Origin: Sphingomonadales bacterium | Lineage (GTDB): Bacteria > Pseudomonadota > Alphaproteobacteria > Sphingomonadales > Sphingomonadaceae | Reading direction: 5' to 3' | NCBI GenBank assembly: GCA_016714795.1 | Contig: JADKCA010000002.1 | Location: 248,001-312,000 of the forward strand | DNA length: 64,000 nucleotides | Part shown: positions 6,759-15,881 of the stretch, piece after piece | Layout: each line of letters starts with the position of its first letter | Position numbering within the stretch: position 1 is the stretch's first letter | Made by a program: the position numbers and the translations under genes | The notes under the pieces: generated by a model | What the model was told of the DNA's origin: nothing | Database searches by the model: none | Seen by the model: the letters and a program-made list of their open reading frames with translations, nothing else

Positions 6759-7784
6759 ATGGGTTATCGTGTCGTCGTCGCCGGAGCGACGGGCAATGTC
6801 GGGCGGGAAATGCTCAACATCCTGGCCGAACGGGAATTCCCGATTGACGAGATCGTGGCGCTGGCATCTGCGCGCAGTCAGGGCGATGTGATTGATTTCG
6901 GCGAGACCGAGAAAACGCTCAAGGTCCAGAATATCGAGCATTTCGATTGGACCGGCTGGGACATCGCCCTGTTCGCCATCGGCTCCGAAGCGACGAAGAA
7001 ATATGCGCCCATCGCAGCTGCCGCCGGATGCGTGGTGATCGACAATTCGTCGCTCTACCGGATGGACCCGGACGTGCCGCTGATCGTGCCCGAAGTGAAC
7101 CCGCATGCGATTGACGGCTATAAGAAGCGCAACATCATCGCCAACCCCAATTGCTCCACCGCGCAGATGGTGGTCGCGCTGAAGCCGCTGCATGACGCAG
7201 CAAAGATCTTGCGCGTTGTCGTCTCCACCTATCAGTCGGTTTCCGGCGCGGGCAAGGAAGGGATGGACGAGCTTTTCGAGCAGAGCCGCAACATCTTTGT
7301 GGGCGACAGTGCAGAAGCCAAAAAATTCACCAAGCAGATCGCCTTCAACGTGATCCCGCACATCGACAGCTTTCTGGATGATGGCTCCACCAAGGAAGAG
7401 TGGAAGATGGTGGTGGAAACCAAGAAGATCCTCGATCCCAAGATCAAGATCACGGCCACCTGTGTGCGTGTGCCGGTGTTCGTGGGCCATTCGGAATCGA
7501 TCAACATCGAATTCGAAAATGAACTCAGCGCCAAAAAGGCCCAGTCGATCCTGCGCGAAGCCCCCGGCATCATGCTGGTCGACAAGCGCGAGGACGGCGG
7601 ATACATCACCCCCATCGAATGCGTCGGCGATTACGCCACCTTCATCAGCCGCGTGCGTGAGGATTCGACGGTGGATAACGGCATCAACCTGTGGTGCGTG
7701 TCCGACAATCTGAGGAAGGGCGCGGCGCTGAATGCCGTGCAGATCGCCGAACTGCTAGGGCGGCGGCATTTGAAGAAAGGGTGA
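6759..7784 (+). CDS. asd: Aspartate-semialdehyde dehydrogenase
   Basis: NADPH-dependent reduction of aspartyl phosphate to aspartate semialdehyde, the branch point to lysine/diaminopimelate, methionine and threonine. 341 residues. N-terminal Rossmann motif GATGNVGREML, active-site Cys132 in NPNCSTAQ, and the later GHSESINIEFE. I chose ATG 6759 (AAGGA at 6745-6749) over an upstream TTG. The downstream hydrolase begins five bases after the stop. Confidence 0.96.
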   Translation: MGYRVVVAGATGNVGREMLNILAEREFPIDEIVALASARSQGDVIDFGETEKTLKVQNIEHFDWTGWDIALFAIGSEATKKYAPIAAAAGCVVIDNSSLYRMDPDVPLIVPEVNPHAIDGYKKRNIIANPNCSTAQMVVALKPLHDAAKILRVVVSTYQSVSGAGKEGMDELFEQSRNIFVGDSAEAKKFTKQIAFNVIPHIDSFLDDGSTKEEWKMVVETKKILDPKIKITATCVRVPVFVGHSESINIEFENELSAKKAQSILREAPGIMLVDKREDGGYITPIECVGDYATFISRVREDSTVDNGINLWCVSDNLRKGAALNAVQIAELLGRRHLKKG

Positions 7785-7788
7785 GCGC

Positions 7789-8655
7789 GTGCGAGGGAAA
7801 CTGGGCTGGGTCACACTCGCGGCGCTTGTTCTGGGCCTGCTCGGAGTCTGGTTGATAGGCTCCGCTCTCTCCCGCTCCACGCCCGCCAGTGTTGCCGATG
7901 CAAAGCTTCCCGCGCGCGATGTGTGGATCAAGACCGCGGACGGGCTGGATATTGCAGGCACATATCGCCCCGGCAACAGCCTGAGCGCGCCGGGCATTCT
8001 CCTCCTCCACGGCAACGGCGCTTCGCGTGCCGCAACCGATGCCAATGCGGCGTGGCTGGCGGAGCAGGGCTTTGCCACGCTTACCATTGATTTTCGCGGA
8101 CATGGCGAATCAGATGCCGCAGACCATAGCTTCGGCCTGTTTGAAGCGCGTGATGCCAAGGCGGCGTTCGAGTGGCTGAGAAAATATCAGGGCGGCGCGC
8201 GCATCGGCGTGATCGGCATTTCGCTGGGGGGAGCAGCGGCCTTGCTGGGCGATGAAGGGCCATTGCCTGCCGATGCGATGGTACTGCAGGCGGTTTACCC
8301 CGACATTCGCAGCGCCATCCGCAACCGGCTGGCCGAGCGGCTGGGCGGTGCGCTGGCGGCACTGGGTGAGCCGTTGCTCAGCTATCAATCCTGGCTGCGG
8401 CAGGGCGTGGGGCCGGAGCGCATGGCTCCGATTTCCGCGATGTCCAAGGCCAAGGCCCCTGTGCTGGTGATTGGCGGGGCCGAGGATGTGTACACGCCCG
8501 AAACCGAAACCCGCGCGCTGTTTGAGGCGGCCGGCGGTGCCAAGGAGCTGTGGATCGTGCCGGGGCTGGGCCATGCGGGCATGTCTGATGCGGCCACGCA
8601 GGAATATCGGGCAAGGGTGGGCGCGTTTTTTTCGCGGACTTTGCGGGCGTCTTGA
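7789..8655 (+). CDS. Membrane-anchored or exported alpha/beta hydrolase
   Basis: Probable serine esterase or peptidase-like hydrolase; substrate unknown. 288 residues, GTG start. Residues 8-30 are a hydrophobic signal-anchor (WVTLAALVLGLLGVWLIGSAL). Hydrolase features: oxyanion region LLLHGNGASR, DFRGHGES, nucleophile Ser145 in GISLGG, Asp in GGAEDVYTPE and His in GLGHAGM. It follows asd by four bases and is probably cotranscribed, but no functional link to amino-acid synthesis is apparent. A REP doublet separates it from the convergent acyltransferase gene. Confidence 0.85.
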   Translation: MRGKLGWVTLAALVLGLLGVWLIGSALSRSTPASVADAKLPARDVWIKTADGLDIAGTYRPGNSLSAPGILLLHGNGASRAATDANAAWLAEQGFATLTIDFRGHGESDAADHSFGLFEARDAKAAFEWLRKYQGGARIGVIGISLGGAAALLGDEGPLPADAMVLQAVYPDIRSAIRNRLAERLGGALAALGEPLLSYQSWLRQGVGPERMAPISAMSKAKAPVLVIGGAEDVYTPETETRALFEAAGGAKELWIVPGLGHAGMSDAATQEYRARVGAFFSRTLRAS

Positions 8656-8673
8656 TCCAAGTCCACCCTCCGC

Positions 8674-8758
8674 CGTCCTGAGCCTGTCGAAGGACGGTTT
8701 TGTCGTTTCACCAGCGGGACCAAGAAAGAACGGTGCTTCGACAGGCTCAGCACGACGG
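8674..8758. repeat. REP-type inverted repeat doublet, copy 2
   Basis: CTGAGCCTGTCGAAG 8678-8692 and its perfect complement CTTCGACAGGCTCAG 8736-8750, 43 bases apart, between two convergent genes. Same unit as at 1504-1577. Placement between converging 3' ends is typical of REP pairs that protect or terminate transcripts. Confidence 0.85.
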
Positions 8759-8770
8759 GGACGCTGAACT

Positions 8771-9928
8771 TCAAATCACCCGTTGATACAGCCGGTAGAT
8801 CTTGTCCACCTTGCCGCCCACGGCTTCCCCCACGCTGCGCATCGGGCCGTTGGAGGCGAGCACCCAGCCGAAATCACCCTGCCGCGCACCCATTTTGGAG
8901 ACGGCATCGCGGCGGATGAATTCGATCAGCATCATGGCGAGCTGGCTGGCCATGCGGCTGGCCTGCAACTTCTTGCGAACCCCCATCAAGGGCACGCGCA
9001 TGATGCGGACCTTGGGCGCGCGCAGCCACCAGAGCAGCTTGACGATGTTGAACGGAAAGAGCGAGCCGCCGAAATCGATCAGCTTTTCATTGATGTTGGG
9101 CACCACCATCATGAAGGCCATCGGCTCTCCATCCACCTCGGCGATGCGGATCAGATCCTCGAACACCAGCGGCTTCAATTTCTTGCCCGCATAGGCCTTT
9201 TCAGCGTCGGTAAAGGGCACGAAGCCCCAATTGTCGCTCCACGCATCGTTGAGGATGTCGAGCACGAGCTGAACCTCTTCATCAAAGCGGCTCTTGTCGA
9301 CGCGGCGGATGCGGATGCGGCTGTTCTTCTCACCCATGGCCACCACGCGGTTGACGATTTCCGGAAAGCCATCGACCACCGGGCAGGCATAGGTGTACAT
9401 GTCCTGCACTTGTGCATAGGCTGCCTTTTCGATCCATCCGGCATAGTCACGCGCATTATATCCCATCATGACGACAGACGGCTCTTCAAAGCCGTCCACC
9501 AGCAGGCCGGTTTCATCCCACATGCAAAAGCTGACCGGGCCGATGGCGCGACCCATGCCCTTGGCGCGCAGCCACTCTTCGGCGCGGGCGAGCAGGGCCT
9601 TGCCGGTTTCTTCATCTTCAGCCTCGAAAAAGCCCCAGAAGCCGACGCCGGGGCCAAAGCCCTGCTCCGGCGGCTGCTTGAGCGCCAGATGATCGATATG
9701 GGCCGAGATGCGGCCCACCACAGTGCCGCCCCGTTCTGCCAGAAACAGCTGCGCCTCTCCATGGCCGAACCACGGGTTCTTCTTCTCGTTGATCAGCTCC
9801 AGCACGTCCATCTTGAGCGGCGGCACCCAGTTGGGATTCCTGGCATAAAGGCGGAAGGGCAGGTTGACGAAGGCCTTCCGATCCGCGCCGGTTTCGACGG
9901 GCCGGATGTTCAGGGTGGATGGGGCCAA
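8771..9928 (-). CDS. GNAT-type N-acyltransferase, candidate bacterial ceramide synthase
   Basis: 385 residues from a TTG at 9928 with AAGGA upstream. Characteristic stretches: ARNPNWVPPL, NPWFGHGEAQLFLAERGGTVVGRI split near residues 25-75, GFFEAEDEETG, GLLVDGFEEP and MMGYNARDYAGWIE. Sphingomonad members of this family are often labelled dATP pyrophosphohydrolase, but the fold pattern is GNAT-like. From memory, the Caulobacter ceramide synthase bCerS (CC_1154) is a protein of this kind, which would acylate the sphingoid base. That link is an inference; other members of the family may acylate other amines. The divergent neighbour is a fatty-acid desaturase, and serine palmitoyltransferase lies at 48 kb. 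Confidence 0.6.
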   Translation of the reverse strand: MAPSTLNIRPVETGADRKAFVNLPFRLYARNPNWVPPLKMDVLELINEKKNPWFGHGEAQLFLAERGGTVVGRISAHIDHLALKQPPEQGFGPGVGFWGFFEAEDEETGKALLARAEEWLRAKGMGRAIGPVSFCMWDETGLLVDGFEEPSVVMMGYNARDYAGWIEKAAYAQVQDMYTYACPVVDGFPEIVNRVVAMGEKNSRIRIRRVDKSRFDEEVQLVLDILNDAWSDNWGFVPFTDAEKAYAGKKLKPLVFEDLIRIAEVDGEPMAFMMVVPNINEKLIDFGGSLFPFNIVKLLWWLRAPKVRIMRVPLMGVRKKLQASRMASQLAMMLIEFIRRDAVSKMGARQGDFGWVLASNGPMRSVGEAVGGKVDKIYRLYQRVI

Positions 9929-10049
9929 TGGACTGTCCTTTGCGCTGACCGGCTGATGGGAGCGTCTGTTCTGGCTTTTGCAATGCCTGTCAAGTTGGTA
10001 GCAGGCGCATGCCATGATCCTGCCACGATGGCTGCATAGGATGCTCTTT

Positions 10050-11159
10050 ATGGTCGCTGCAACCGAACCCGAAGGCCTGGACGGTATCCAGCCCGCCGCC
10101 GCCACGGCCCGCACCCGCTTTGAGGATGACATGCCGATGCTGCGTGCAGCGGCAGAGCTGACGCGCGATCTGGTGGCCCCCAATCCCATGATCTACTGGC
10201 CGGATTTTTTCGCTTCCGCACTCATCGGCTATGGCGCGATGGCAGGCGCGATCATGGTCCAGCCGGTTTGGCTGGCGGTGCTGCTGGGCCTCGTCTCCAT
10301 CCTGGGCATGTATCGCGCCGGGCTGTTCATTCATGAACTGACGCATATCCGCCACGCCGCGCTGCCTTGGTTCCGCTTTGTGTGGAACGGCGTCATCGGC
10401 ATTCCGCTGCTCGCGCCATCCTTCCTGTATGAAGGGCTGCACAGCCTGCACCATGCCCGTACCCGCTATGGCACGGTGGAAGACCCGGAATATCTGCCGC
10501 TGGCACTGATGAAGCCATGGACGATTCCTGCCTTTGTGGTGGTCTCTGTCGTCGCGCCCTTTGCGCTGCTGCTGCGCTTCGGCATTTTGGGGCCGCTGTC
10601 CTTTGCGATTCCGCCGCTGCGTCGCTTTCTGGTGGCCAGATATTCGGGGCTGGTGATCAACCCCGAATTCCGCCGCCGCGCGCCCGAAGGCGAGTTCCGC
10701 CGCATCTGGCTCTCGCAAGAGATTGCGGCGACGCTCTGGGCGATGCTGGTGCTGGCCGGGCTGTGGTTCGGCATCATCCCGCTGCGCCCCTTCCTGATCA
10801 TTTGCGCGATTGCGGCAGGGCTGATCATGCTCAACCAGATCCGCACATTGGTGGCGCACCGCTGGGAAAATGACGGCGCAGTGATCAGCACTACGGCGCA
10901 GTTTCTGGATAGCGTGAACGTGCCGCCGCCGGGTATCATCCCTGCGCTCTGGGCACCGGTGGGGCTGCGTTATCACGCGATCCATCATCTGCTGCCGGGC
11001 CTGCCCTATCATGCGCTGGGTGAGGCCCATCGGCGGCTGACGGCGGCGCTGCCTTCTGATTCAGCCTATCATCAGGCGAACGACCACGGCCTGCCCAAGC
11101 TGGTCTGGGCGCTGATGATGGGCGCGGGGAAGGATAAGGTGGCGATCCTCAATAAATAG
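10050..11159 (+). CDS. Membrane fatty-acid desaturase family protein
   Basis: Di-iron, oxygen-dependent desaturase or hydroxylase of fatty acids or lipids. About 369 residues from ATG 10050 (ATGs at 10014 and 10041 are possible). Several membrane helices and the three histidine boxes: HELTH, HSLHHAR, and HAIHH near the C-terminus. It is divergent from the GNAT-type acyltransferase with a shared 121-base promoter region. The stop codon lies inside the AAATAGGGAC palindrome. Whether the substrate is a phospholipid acyl chain or a sphingoid/ceramide chain cannot be told from sequence. Confidence 0.85.
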   Translation: MVAATEPEGLDGIQPAAATARTRFEDDMPMLRAAAELTRDLVAPNPMIYWPDFFASALIGYGAMAGAIMVQPVWLAVLLGLVSILGMYRAGLFIHELTHIRHAALPWFRFVWNGVIGIPLLAPSFLYEGLHSLHHARTRYGTVEDPEYLPLALMKPWTIPAFVVVSVVAPFALLLRFGILGPLSFAIPPLRRFLVARYSGLVINPEFRRRAPEGEFRRIWLSQEIAATLWAMLVLAGLWFGIIPLRPFLIICAIAAGLIMLNQIRTLVAHRWENDGAVISTTAQFLDSVNVPPPGIIPALWAPVGLRYHAIHHLLPGLPYHALGEAHRRLTAALPSDSAYHQANDHGLPKLVWALMMGAGKDKVAILNK

Positions 11160-11176
11160 GGACTGTCCCTATTTAT
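11152..11176. repeat. AAATAGGGAC palindrome, third copy
   Basis: 12-base perfect arms ATAAATAGGGAC / GTCCCTATTTAT around one T, overlapping the TAG stop of the desaturase gene. Identical to the copy at 6679-6703. The 110 bases between it and the next gene show a weaker inverted repeat around GAGCGAA/TTCGCTC but no gene. Confidence 0.85.
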
Positions 11177-11287
11177 CCTGTTTCATAGTTCACCGTTTGT
11201 GGTGAGTAGGGGCTGAGCGAATGCGAAGACCCGTATCGAACCACGCTGACCCTTCGATATGAGCCTTCGCGTTCGCTCAGTCTCTAC

Positions 11288-12079
11288 TCAGGGCAAACGG
11301 GGGTCGGATTGCGCCAGCAGCGCATAGCCCGCCACATCGGCGCGCACCGTCTCTCCGGCATCGCTCCGCCAGCATTCCCCCGCCTGCCAGCCCGCGCCGG
11401 AGCCTGCCAGCGGCAGGAACCATCCCGCATCAAGCGAGATCTGATCGCCCGCCTCCCAGCGGATCATGGCCACGCGGAACGGCGCGCCCTCCGGCACAGG
11501 AAATACACATGCCTTGCCCGGCGCGGCGTTGAAGGCGGGCAGCGCGTAAGGTTCCGCCCGGCTCGCCGCAACGCCGCTTTCCAGATGCAGTTCGCGCGGG
11601 CGGCCATAATCGTAGAGCCGGTAGGTCAGGTCCACATTCTGCTGAATTTCCGCGAGCGTGATGCCTGCGCCAATGGCGTGAACGGTGCCGGTGGGGATGT
11701 GGAAGAAATCGCCCGCGCGCACAGGCTTCCAGTCCACCAGATGCTCCAGCGATCCGTCGAGTGCCGCCGCGCGCAGTTCGTCTCCGGTCAGCGGGCGCTT
11801 TGTGCCGATGCCGATGGTCGCGCCGGGTTTGGCGTCGAGCACATACCAGCATTCTTCCTTGCCATGGGGATAGCCTTCAGCTCGCGCCTGCGCATCATCG
11901 GGGTGGACCTGGATCGAAAGCCGTTCGCTGGTGAAGATATATTTGAGGAGCAGCGGCTGGGCCGCCGCATCCTCAAACCAGACCTCGCCGATCCGCGCGC
12001 CGTCTCCGGTGCCAAAGGGGGCGGGCACATCGGTGCGGCCCCATGGCTTTTCCACCGTCTTCGTCCGCAAGCGCCGCAT
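11288..12079 (-). CDS. manA: Mannose-6-phosphate isomerase, class I
   Basis: Zinc enzyme interconverting mannose-6-P and fructose-6-P, feeding GDP-mannose and exopolysaccharide synthesis. 263 residues, short form. Motifs: VEKPWGR, LSIQVHPDDAQA (zinc His), EECWYVLDAKPGA, and PTGTVHAIGAG with the second metal His, then NVDLTYRLYDYGRPRELH. The ATG is only three bases after the stop of the molybdenum hydroxylase large subunit, so it is likely read from the same message even though the functions do not obviously connect. Confidence 0.9.
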   Translation of the reverse strand: MRRLRTKTVEKPWGRTDVPAPFGTGDGARIGEVWFEDAAAQPLLLKYIFTSERLSIQVHPDDAQARAEGYPHGKEECWYVLDAKPGATIGIGTKRPLTGDELRAAALDGSLEHLVDWKPVRAGDFFHIPTGTVHAIGAGITLAEIQQNVDLTYRLYDYGRPRELHLESGVAASRAEPYALPAFNAAPGKACVFPVPEGAPFRVAMIRWEAGDQISLDAGWFLPLAGSGAGWQAGECWRSDAGETVRADVAGYALLAQSDPRLP

Positions 12080-12082
12080 GGA

Positions 12083-14383
12083 TCAGCCCTTGGCCCGCAA
12101 TCCCGCCAGAATGCGCGACGGCGTGAGCGGCAGTTGCTCAAACTCCGGATCGAACGGCGCGAGCGCGTCCATCACTGCGTTGAAGATGGTTGGCGCACCC
12201 ACAATTGCGCCGCCTTCGCCCACGCCCTTGGCCCCCGTCGGCGTTTTGGAGGGGGTGCAGACATGGACATATTCGATGGCCGGCGCGTCGGTGGAAACGG
12301 GCAGGATATAATCCTTATAGGTGCCAGCAGACGGGTTGCCCGCCTCATCATAATGCTGTTCTTCCCACAGCGCATTACCGATGCCCTGAATGACGCCGCC
12401 CGCAATCTGGCCTTCGACCACCGCCGGATTGAGCATCACGCCGCAATCTTCCGCCACCACATAACGCAGCACCTTCACAAGGCCGGTGCCGGGGTCTGCC
12501 TCCACAATGGCCGCATGGCAGGCATTGGCGAAGGTAAAGGGCGGCGGTGTGTAGCAATAGCGCGCGGTCAGCCCCGCCTCCATGCCTTCGGGCAGCGTCA
12601 GCGTGGCGACATTGGCCGCCTTGCCCAGCGCGGCGAGCGTGATCGACGGCGCGGAAGGGCCAGAGCCGACCACGCTGCCGCCTTCGAGCTTCAGGCCTTC
12701 GGGCTCGGTCTGGAGGAAGTGGGCCGCGAGCTTGAACACCTTGTCTCGCAACAGGCCGGAGGCAATGTGCGCCGCACCGCCTGCGACGACGGCCTGACGG
12801 CTGCCACCTGCACCGGAGCCGCTCGTAATCGAGTCGGTATCGCCAAAGGCAATCGTCACATCATCCACGCCCACGCCCATTTCATCGGCGATGATCTGCG
12901 CCATGGTGGTTTCCACGCTGTGCCCCTGCGAATGGCAGGTGAGGACGGCAGTGATCTTGCCCGTGGTTTCAATGCGCACTTCCGCTGTGTCCGTCCCGCC
13001 GCCGGGGGAGATGGCCGTGGGTTCGATGCACAGGCCGATGCCGATGCCAAGATAGCGGCCTTCTGCGCGCGCCTTGGCCTGTTCGGCGCGGAACGCCGCA
13101 TAGCCGATCTTCTCCACCGCGCGGTCCAGCGTTTCGAGCGGAGACACATCGTCGATGATCAGCCCCATCGGCAGCTTGTGCGGCCATTGCGTGACGACAT
13201 TGCGGCGGCGGAATTCGACCGGGTCCATGCCCATGGCGCGCGCGGCCTTGTCCACCGTGATTTCGCGGATCAGTGTCTCGCCCGCCCATGGCCCGCGATA
13301 GGCGGTGCTGCCGCAAGTGTTGGTGAACCATGCCTTGCAGTCCGCCATCATCGTCGGGATGTTGTAGGCACCCGTGTGGATCATCGCCATCAACTGGGTA
13401 AGGCCGCCGGGGGGCGAAACCGGATCGGCCCCGCCATTATCCTCCACCTTGAAATGGGTGGCGAGCATTTGGCCCGATGCGTCGAGCGCGATGGAGAGTT
13501 CCAGCTCTTCCGCGCGGCCATGGCCGCCCGCCTGCAAGGCTTCGGGCTTGTCCTCGATCCACTTGACCGGGCGGCGCAGCTTGAGCGATGCCGCAATGGT
13601 CGCCAGAAAATCGCGGTTCACGCCGAACTTCTGCCCGAACGCCCCGCCAATATCCGGAGACATGACGCGGACATGATTTTCCTGCAAGCGAAGCGAGCGG
13701 GCGATGAACGACTTGGCGGCGTGCGGGTTTTGCGAGGAGAGGCGCACCTCCAGCTTGCCGTCCATGATCGGGTTGGAAATGATGCCGCGCCCTTCCATGG
13801 GGGAGGGGGAGATGCGGCCCTGCGCGATGCGCGCCGTCACCACTTGTGCCGCACTCTCAAACGCTTCCTTCGATCCGGGCAGGGCGAGCGACATTTCAAA
13901 CGCCAGATTGGTATCGCGCCCCGGAATACAGGAGGGCGAGGATTTTGCGGCAGAAATGCTCGCCACGGCGTCGAGCGGATCATAATCCACGTCGATCAGT
14001 TCGAGCGCGTCTTCGGCGATATAGCGGTCATCGGCGATGGCAATCGCGATGGGATCACCGACATAGCTGACCTGCGTTTCGGCGAGCACTGTGCGGACGC
14101 CGAACGGCCCGGCATCGCCGAATACGGAGACCAATGGCTCGAACATGTCGTTGATGTCGGCTGCGGTATAAACCGCCCAGACGCCGGGCAGTTCGCGCGC
14201 GGCGCTGGCGTCCACAGTGATGTTCGCGCGGGCGAGCGGACTGCGCAGGATGGCCGCATGGAGCATCCCGGCTTCCATGAAATCATCGACATAGCGGCCA
14301 CGCCCGGTCAGGAAGCGCTTATTCTCCTTGCGCCCGACCGACTGGCCAACGAAGCGCGGGGCCGCGCCGAGAGGTTCAGTCAT
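12083..14383 (-). CDS. Xanthine-oxidase-family molybdopterin subunit (CoxL-like)
   Basis: Large, catalytic subunit of a three-subunit molybdenum hydroxylase. 766 residues. Two halves as in the family: residues about 20-130 aldehyde-oxidase a/b hammerhead, then the molybdopterin cytosine dinucleotide-binding domain. The catalytic Glu is in GVGEGGAIVG near the C-terminus. The loop that carries AYxCSFR in true form I CO dehydrogenase reads AYRGPWAGE here, and it is not the usual form II AYRGAGR either, so CO oxidation should not be assumed. The start overlaps the coxS-like gene by eight bases. Confidence 0.9.
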   Translation of the reverse strand: MTEPLGAAPRFVGQSVGRKENKRFLTGRGRYVDDFMEAGMLHAAILRSPLARANITVDASAARELPGVWAVYTAADINDMFEPLVSVFGDAGPFGVRTVLAETQVSYVGDPIAIAIADDRYIAEDALELIDVDYDPLDAVASISAAKSSPSCIPGRDTNLAFEMSLALPGSKEAFESAAQVVTARIAQGRISPSPMEGRGIISNPIMDGKLEVRLSSQNPHAAKSFIARSLRLQENHVRVMSPDIGGAFGQKFGVNRDFLATIAASLKLRRPVKWIEDKPEALQAGGHGRAEELELSIALDASGQMLATHFKVEDNGGADPVSPPGGLTQLMAMIHTGAYNIPTMMADCKAWFTNTCGSTAYRGPWAGETLIREITVDKAARAMGMDPVEFRRRNVVTQWPHKLPMGLIIDDVSPLETLDRAVEKIGYAAFRAEQAKARAEGRYLGIGIGLCIEPTAISPGGGTDTAEVRIETTGKITAVLTCHSQGHSVETTMAQIIADEMGVGVDDVTIAFGDTDSITSGSGAGGSRQAVVAGGAAHIASGLLRDKVFKLAAHFLQTEPEGLKLEGGSVVGSGPSAPSITLAALGKAANVATLTLPEGMEAGLTARYCYTPPPFTFANACHAAIVEADPGTGLVKVLRYVVAEDCGVMLNPAVVEGQIAGGVIQGIGNALWEEQHYDEAGNPSAGTYKDYILPVSTDAPAIEYVHVCTPSKTPTGAKGVGEGGAIVGAPTIFNAVMDALAPFDPEFEQLPLTPSRILAGLRAKG

Positions 14384-14852
14384 GGTTGGCCTCCGTCAGT
14401 TGGGCAATCGCCTTGTGCAGCCCCTGATAGCCGGTGCAGCGGCAGATATGGCCGGACATGGCATCCAGAATTTCGGCCCGAGATGCCTTTTGCTCGCCCT
14501 CGGTCATCGAAAGCAGGCTCATCACGATGCCCGGTGTGCAAAAGCCGCATTGCAGGCCGTGATTGTCATGCAGCGCCTGCTGGACGGGGTGGAAGCTGCC
14601 ATCCTCATGGGCCACGCCCTCTACCGTGGTGACGGCATGGCCGTCCATCTGCACGGCAAAGGTGAGGCAGGAGCGCATGGCGACGCCGTCTATCATCACG
14701 GTGCAGGCCCCGCACACGCCATGTTCGCACCCCGCATGGGTGCCGGTGAGGCCCAGATCAGCGCGGAGGAAGTCGAGCAGAGTGCGGCGCGCGGGCACGC
14801 GGCGCGCAACCTTGCGGCCATTGACGGTCAGGTTGATGTCATGATCGCTCAT
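14376..14852 (-). CDS. [2Fe-2S] subunit of molybdenum hydroxylase (CoxS-like)
   Basis: Electron-transfer subunit with two iron-sulfur clusters. 158 residues: an N-terminal plant-type ferredoxin domain with CEHGVCGACT and a further Cys in SCLTF, then an alpha-helical domain with CGFCTPG and CRCTGY. Small size and motifs match CoxS. ATGA overlap with the upstream FAD subunit (14849-14852) and an eight-base overlap with the large subunit show a tightly coupled M-S-L operon. Confidence 0.95.
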   Translation of the reverse strand: MSDHDINLTVNGRKVARRVPARRTLLDFLRADLGLTGTHAGCEHGVCGACTVMIDGVAMRSCLTFAVQMDGHAVTTVEGVAHEDGSFHPVQQALHDNHGLQCGFCTPGIVMSLLSMTEGEQKASRAEILDAMSGHICRCTGYQGLHKAIAQLTEANHD

Positions 14853-15715
14853 TGCGCGGCTCCTTCGCCCAGCAGGCGGGTCATCAGGCGGGTGAAGACG
14901 GTGCGTCCGGCCTCGTGCCGATAGGCGGCGGTGGCGTGGGTATCGTCATTGGGATCGGTGTCGTGCAAGGCAAGGTCTGCCAGAGCGGCAAGATCGAGCG
15001 AGGCGATCGAGGCACCTTCCAGCGCGGCCTCGGCAGAGCGGGCACGCAAGGGCTGCGAACCCATGCCGAACCAGCATAGCCGCGCATCCGATATAGTGCC
15101 GCCAGAAACGGGCAGGCAGGCCACCAGCCCCGCCAGCGCGAAATCACCGCGCCGCTGCGAAATCTCCAGCGTGCCGATGCGCGCGTTGGCGGGCGGGCGA
15201 TAGGTGATGGCGGTCAGCAATTCAGTGTCGGTCCGCGCGGTGGTGTAGGGGCCGGAGTAGAAATCACTCGCGCGGACCGTCCGGCTGCCGGCAGAGGATT
15301 GCAATTCCAGATCGGCGTCCAGCGCCACGGCAAAGGCAGGGTTTTCCGCGGCTGGTTCACCCAGTGAGATCGATCCGCCGATGGTGCCGCGATTGCGCGT
15401 CTGGAAATGGCCGACAAAATTGACCGCCTCCTGAAGGCCGGGGAGCGTCTGGCGCACGGTGGCGTTGGCCAGCACTTCGGCCTGCCGCGTCATCGCGCCG
15501 AGCCGCAATGCGCTGCCTTCTGCCGCAATGCCCTTGAGCGCCGCGACGCGGTTGAGATCGAGGATGACCGACGGCCGGGCAATGCGCAGCGACAGCATGG
15601 GGACAAGGCTCTGCCCGCCCGCGAGCGGCTGCGCTTCGTCGCCATGTTCGGCGAGGACCGACAGCGCCTCCTCCAGCGTCTCTGGAGCCACATAGTCGAA
15701 TGGCGGCGGCTTCAT
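14849..15715 (-). CDS. FAD-binding subunit of molybdenum hydroxylase (CoxM-like)
   Basis: Flavin subunit passing electrons from the Fe-S clusters to an acceptor. 288 residues from ATG 15715, preceded by a strong GGAGG. FAD-binding motifs AGGQSLVPML (about residue 32) and TIGGSISLGEPAAE, then the C-terminal CO-dehydrogenase flavoprotein domain. First gene of the minus-strand M-S-L-manA run and divergent from coxG. Confidence 0.94.
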   Translation of the reverse strand: MKPPPFDYVAPETLEEALSVLAEHGDEAQPLAGGQSLVPMLSLRIARPSVILDLNRVAALKGIAAEGSALRLGAMTRQAEVLANATVRQTLPGLQEAVNFVGHFQTRNRGTIGGSISLGEPAAENPAFAVALDADLELQSSAGSRTVRASDFYSGPYTTARTDTELLTAITYRPPANARIGTLEISQRRGDFALAGLVACLPVSGGTISDARLCWFGMGSQPLRARSAEAALEGASIASLDLAALADLALHDTDPNDDTHATAAYRHEAGRTVFTRLMTRLLGEGAAQ

Positions 15716-15881
15716 GGCGTCCTCCTGCTTGTGCGTCTTGTTGAGAGATGCCGCTTGCGCCGCATGACATCCCTTCTTTAAGACTGATCGCGTGACCGGC
15801 GGCAAAGGTCAAGCAATCATGCCGCGCGGGGCAATGCAACAACGCGCCACCACTCAGAGCGCAGGATGCGGAGGACTTTTC

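Noticed and set aside
11309..14632. 1107-codon ORF on the plus strand
   Set aside because: It runs antisense to manA and the molybdenum hydroxylase large subunit, both with clear family motifs; low-complexity His/Arg-rich translation typical of GC-rich shadow frames.
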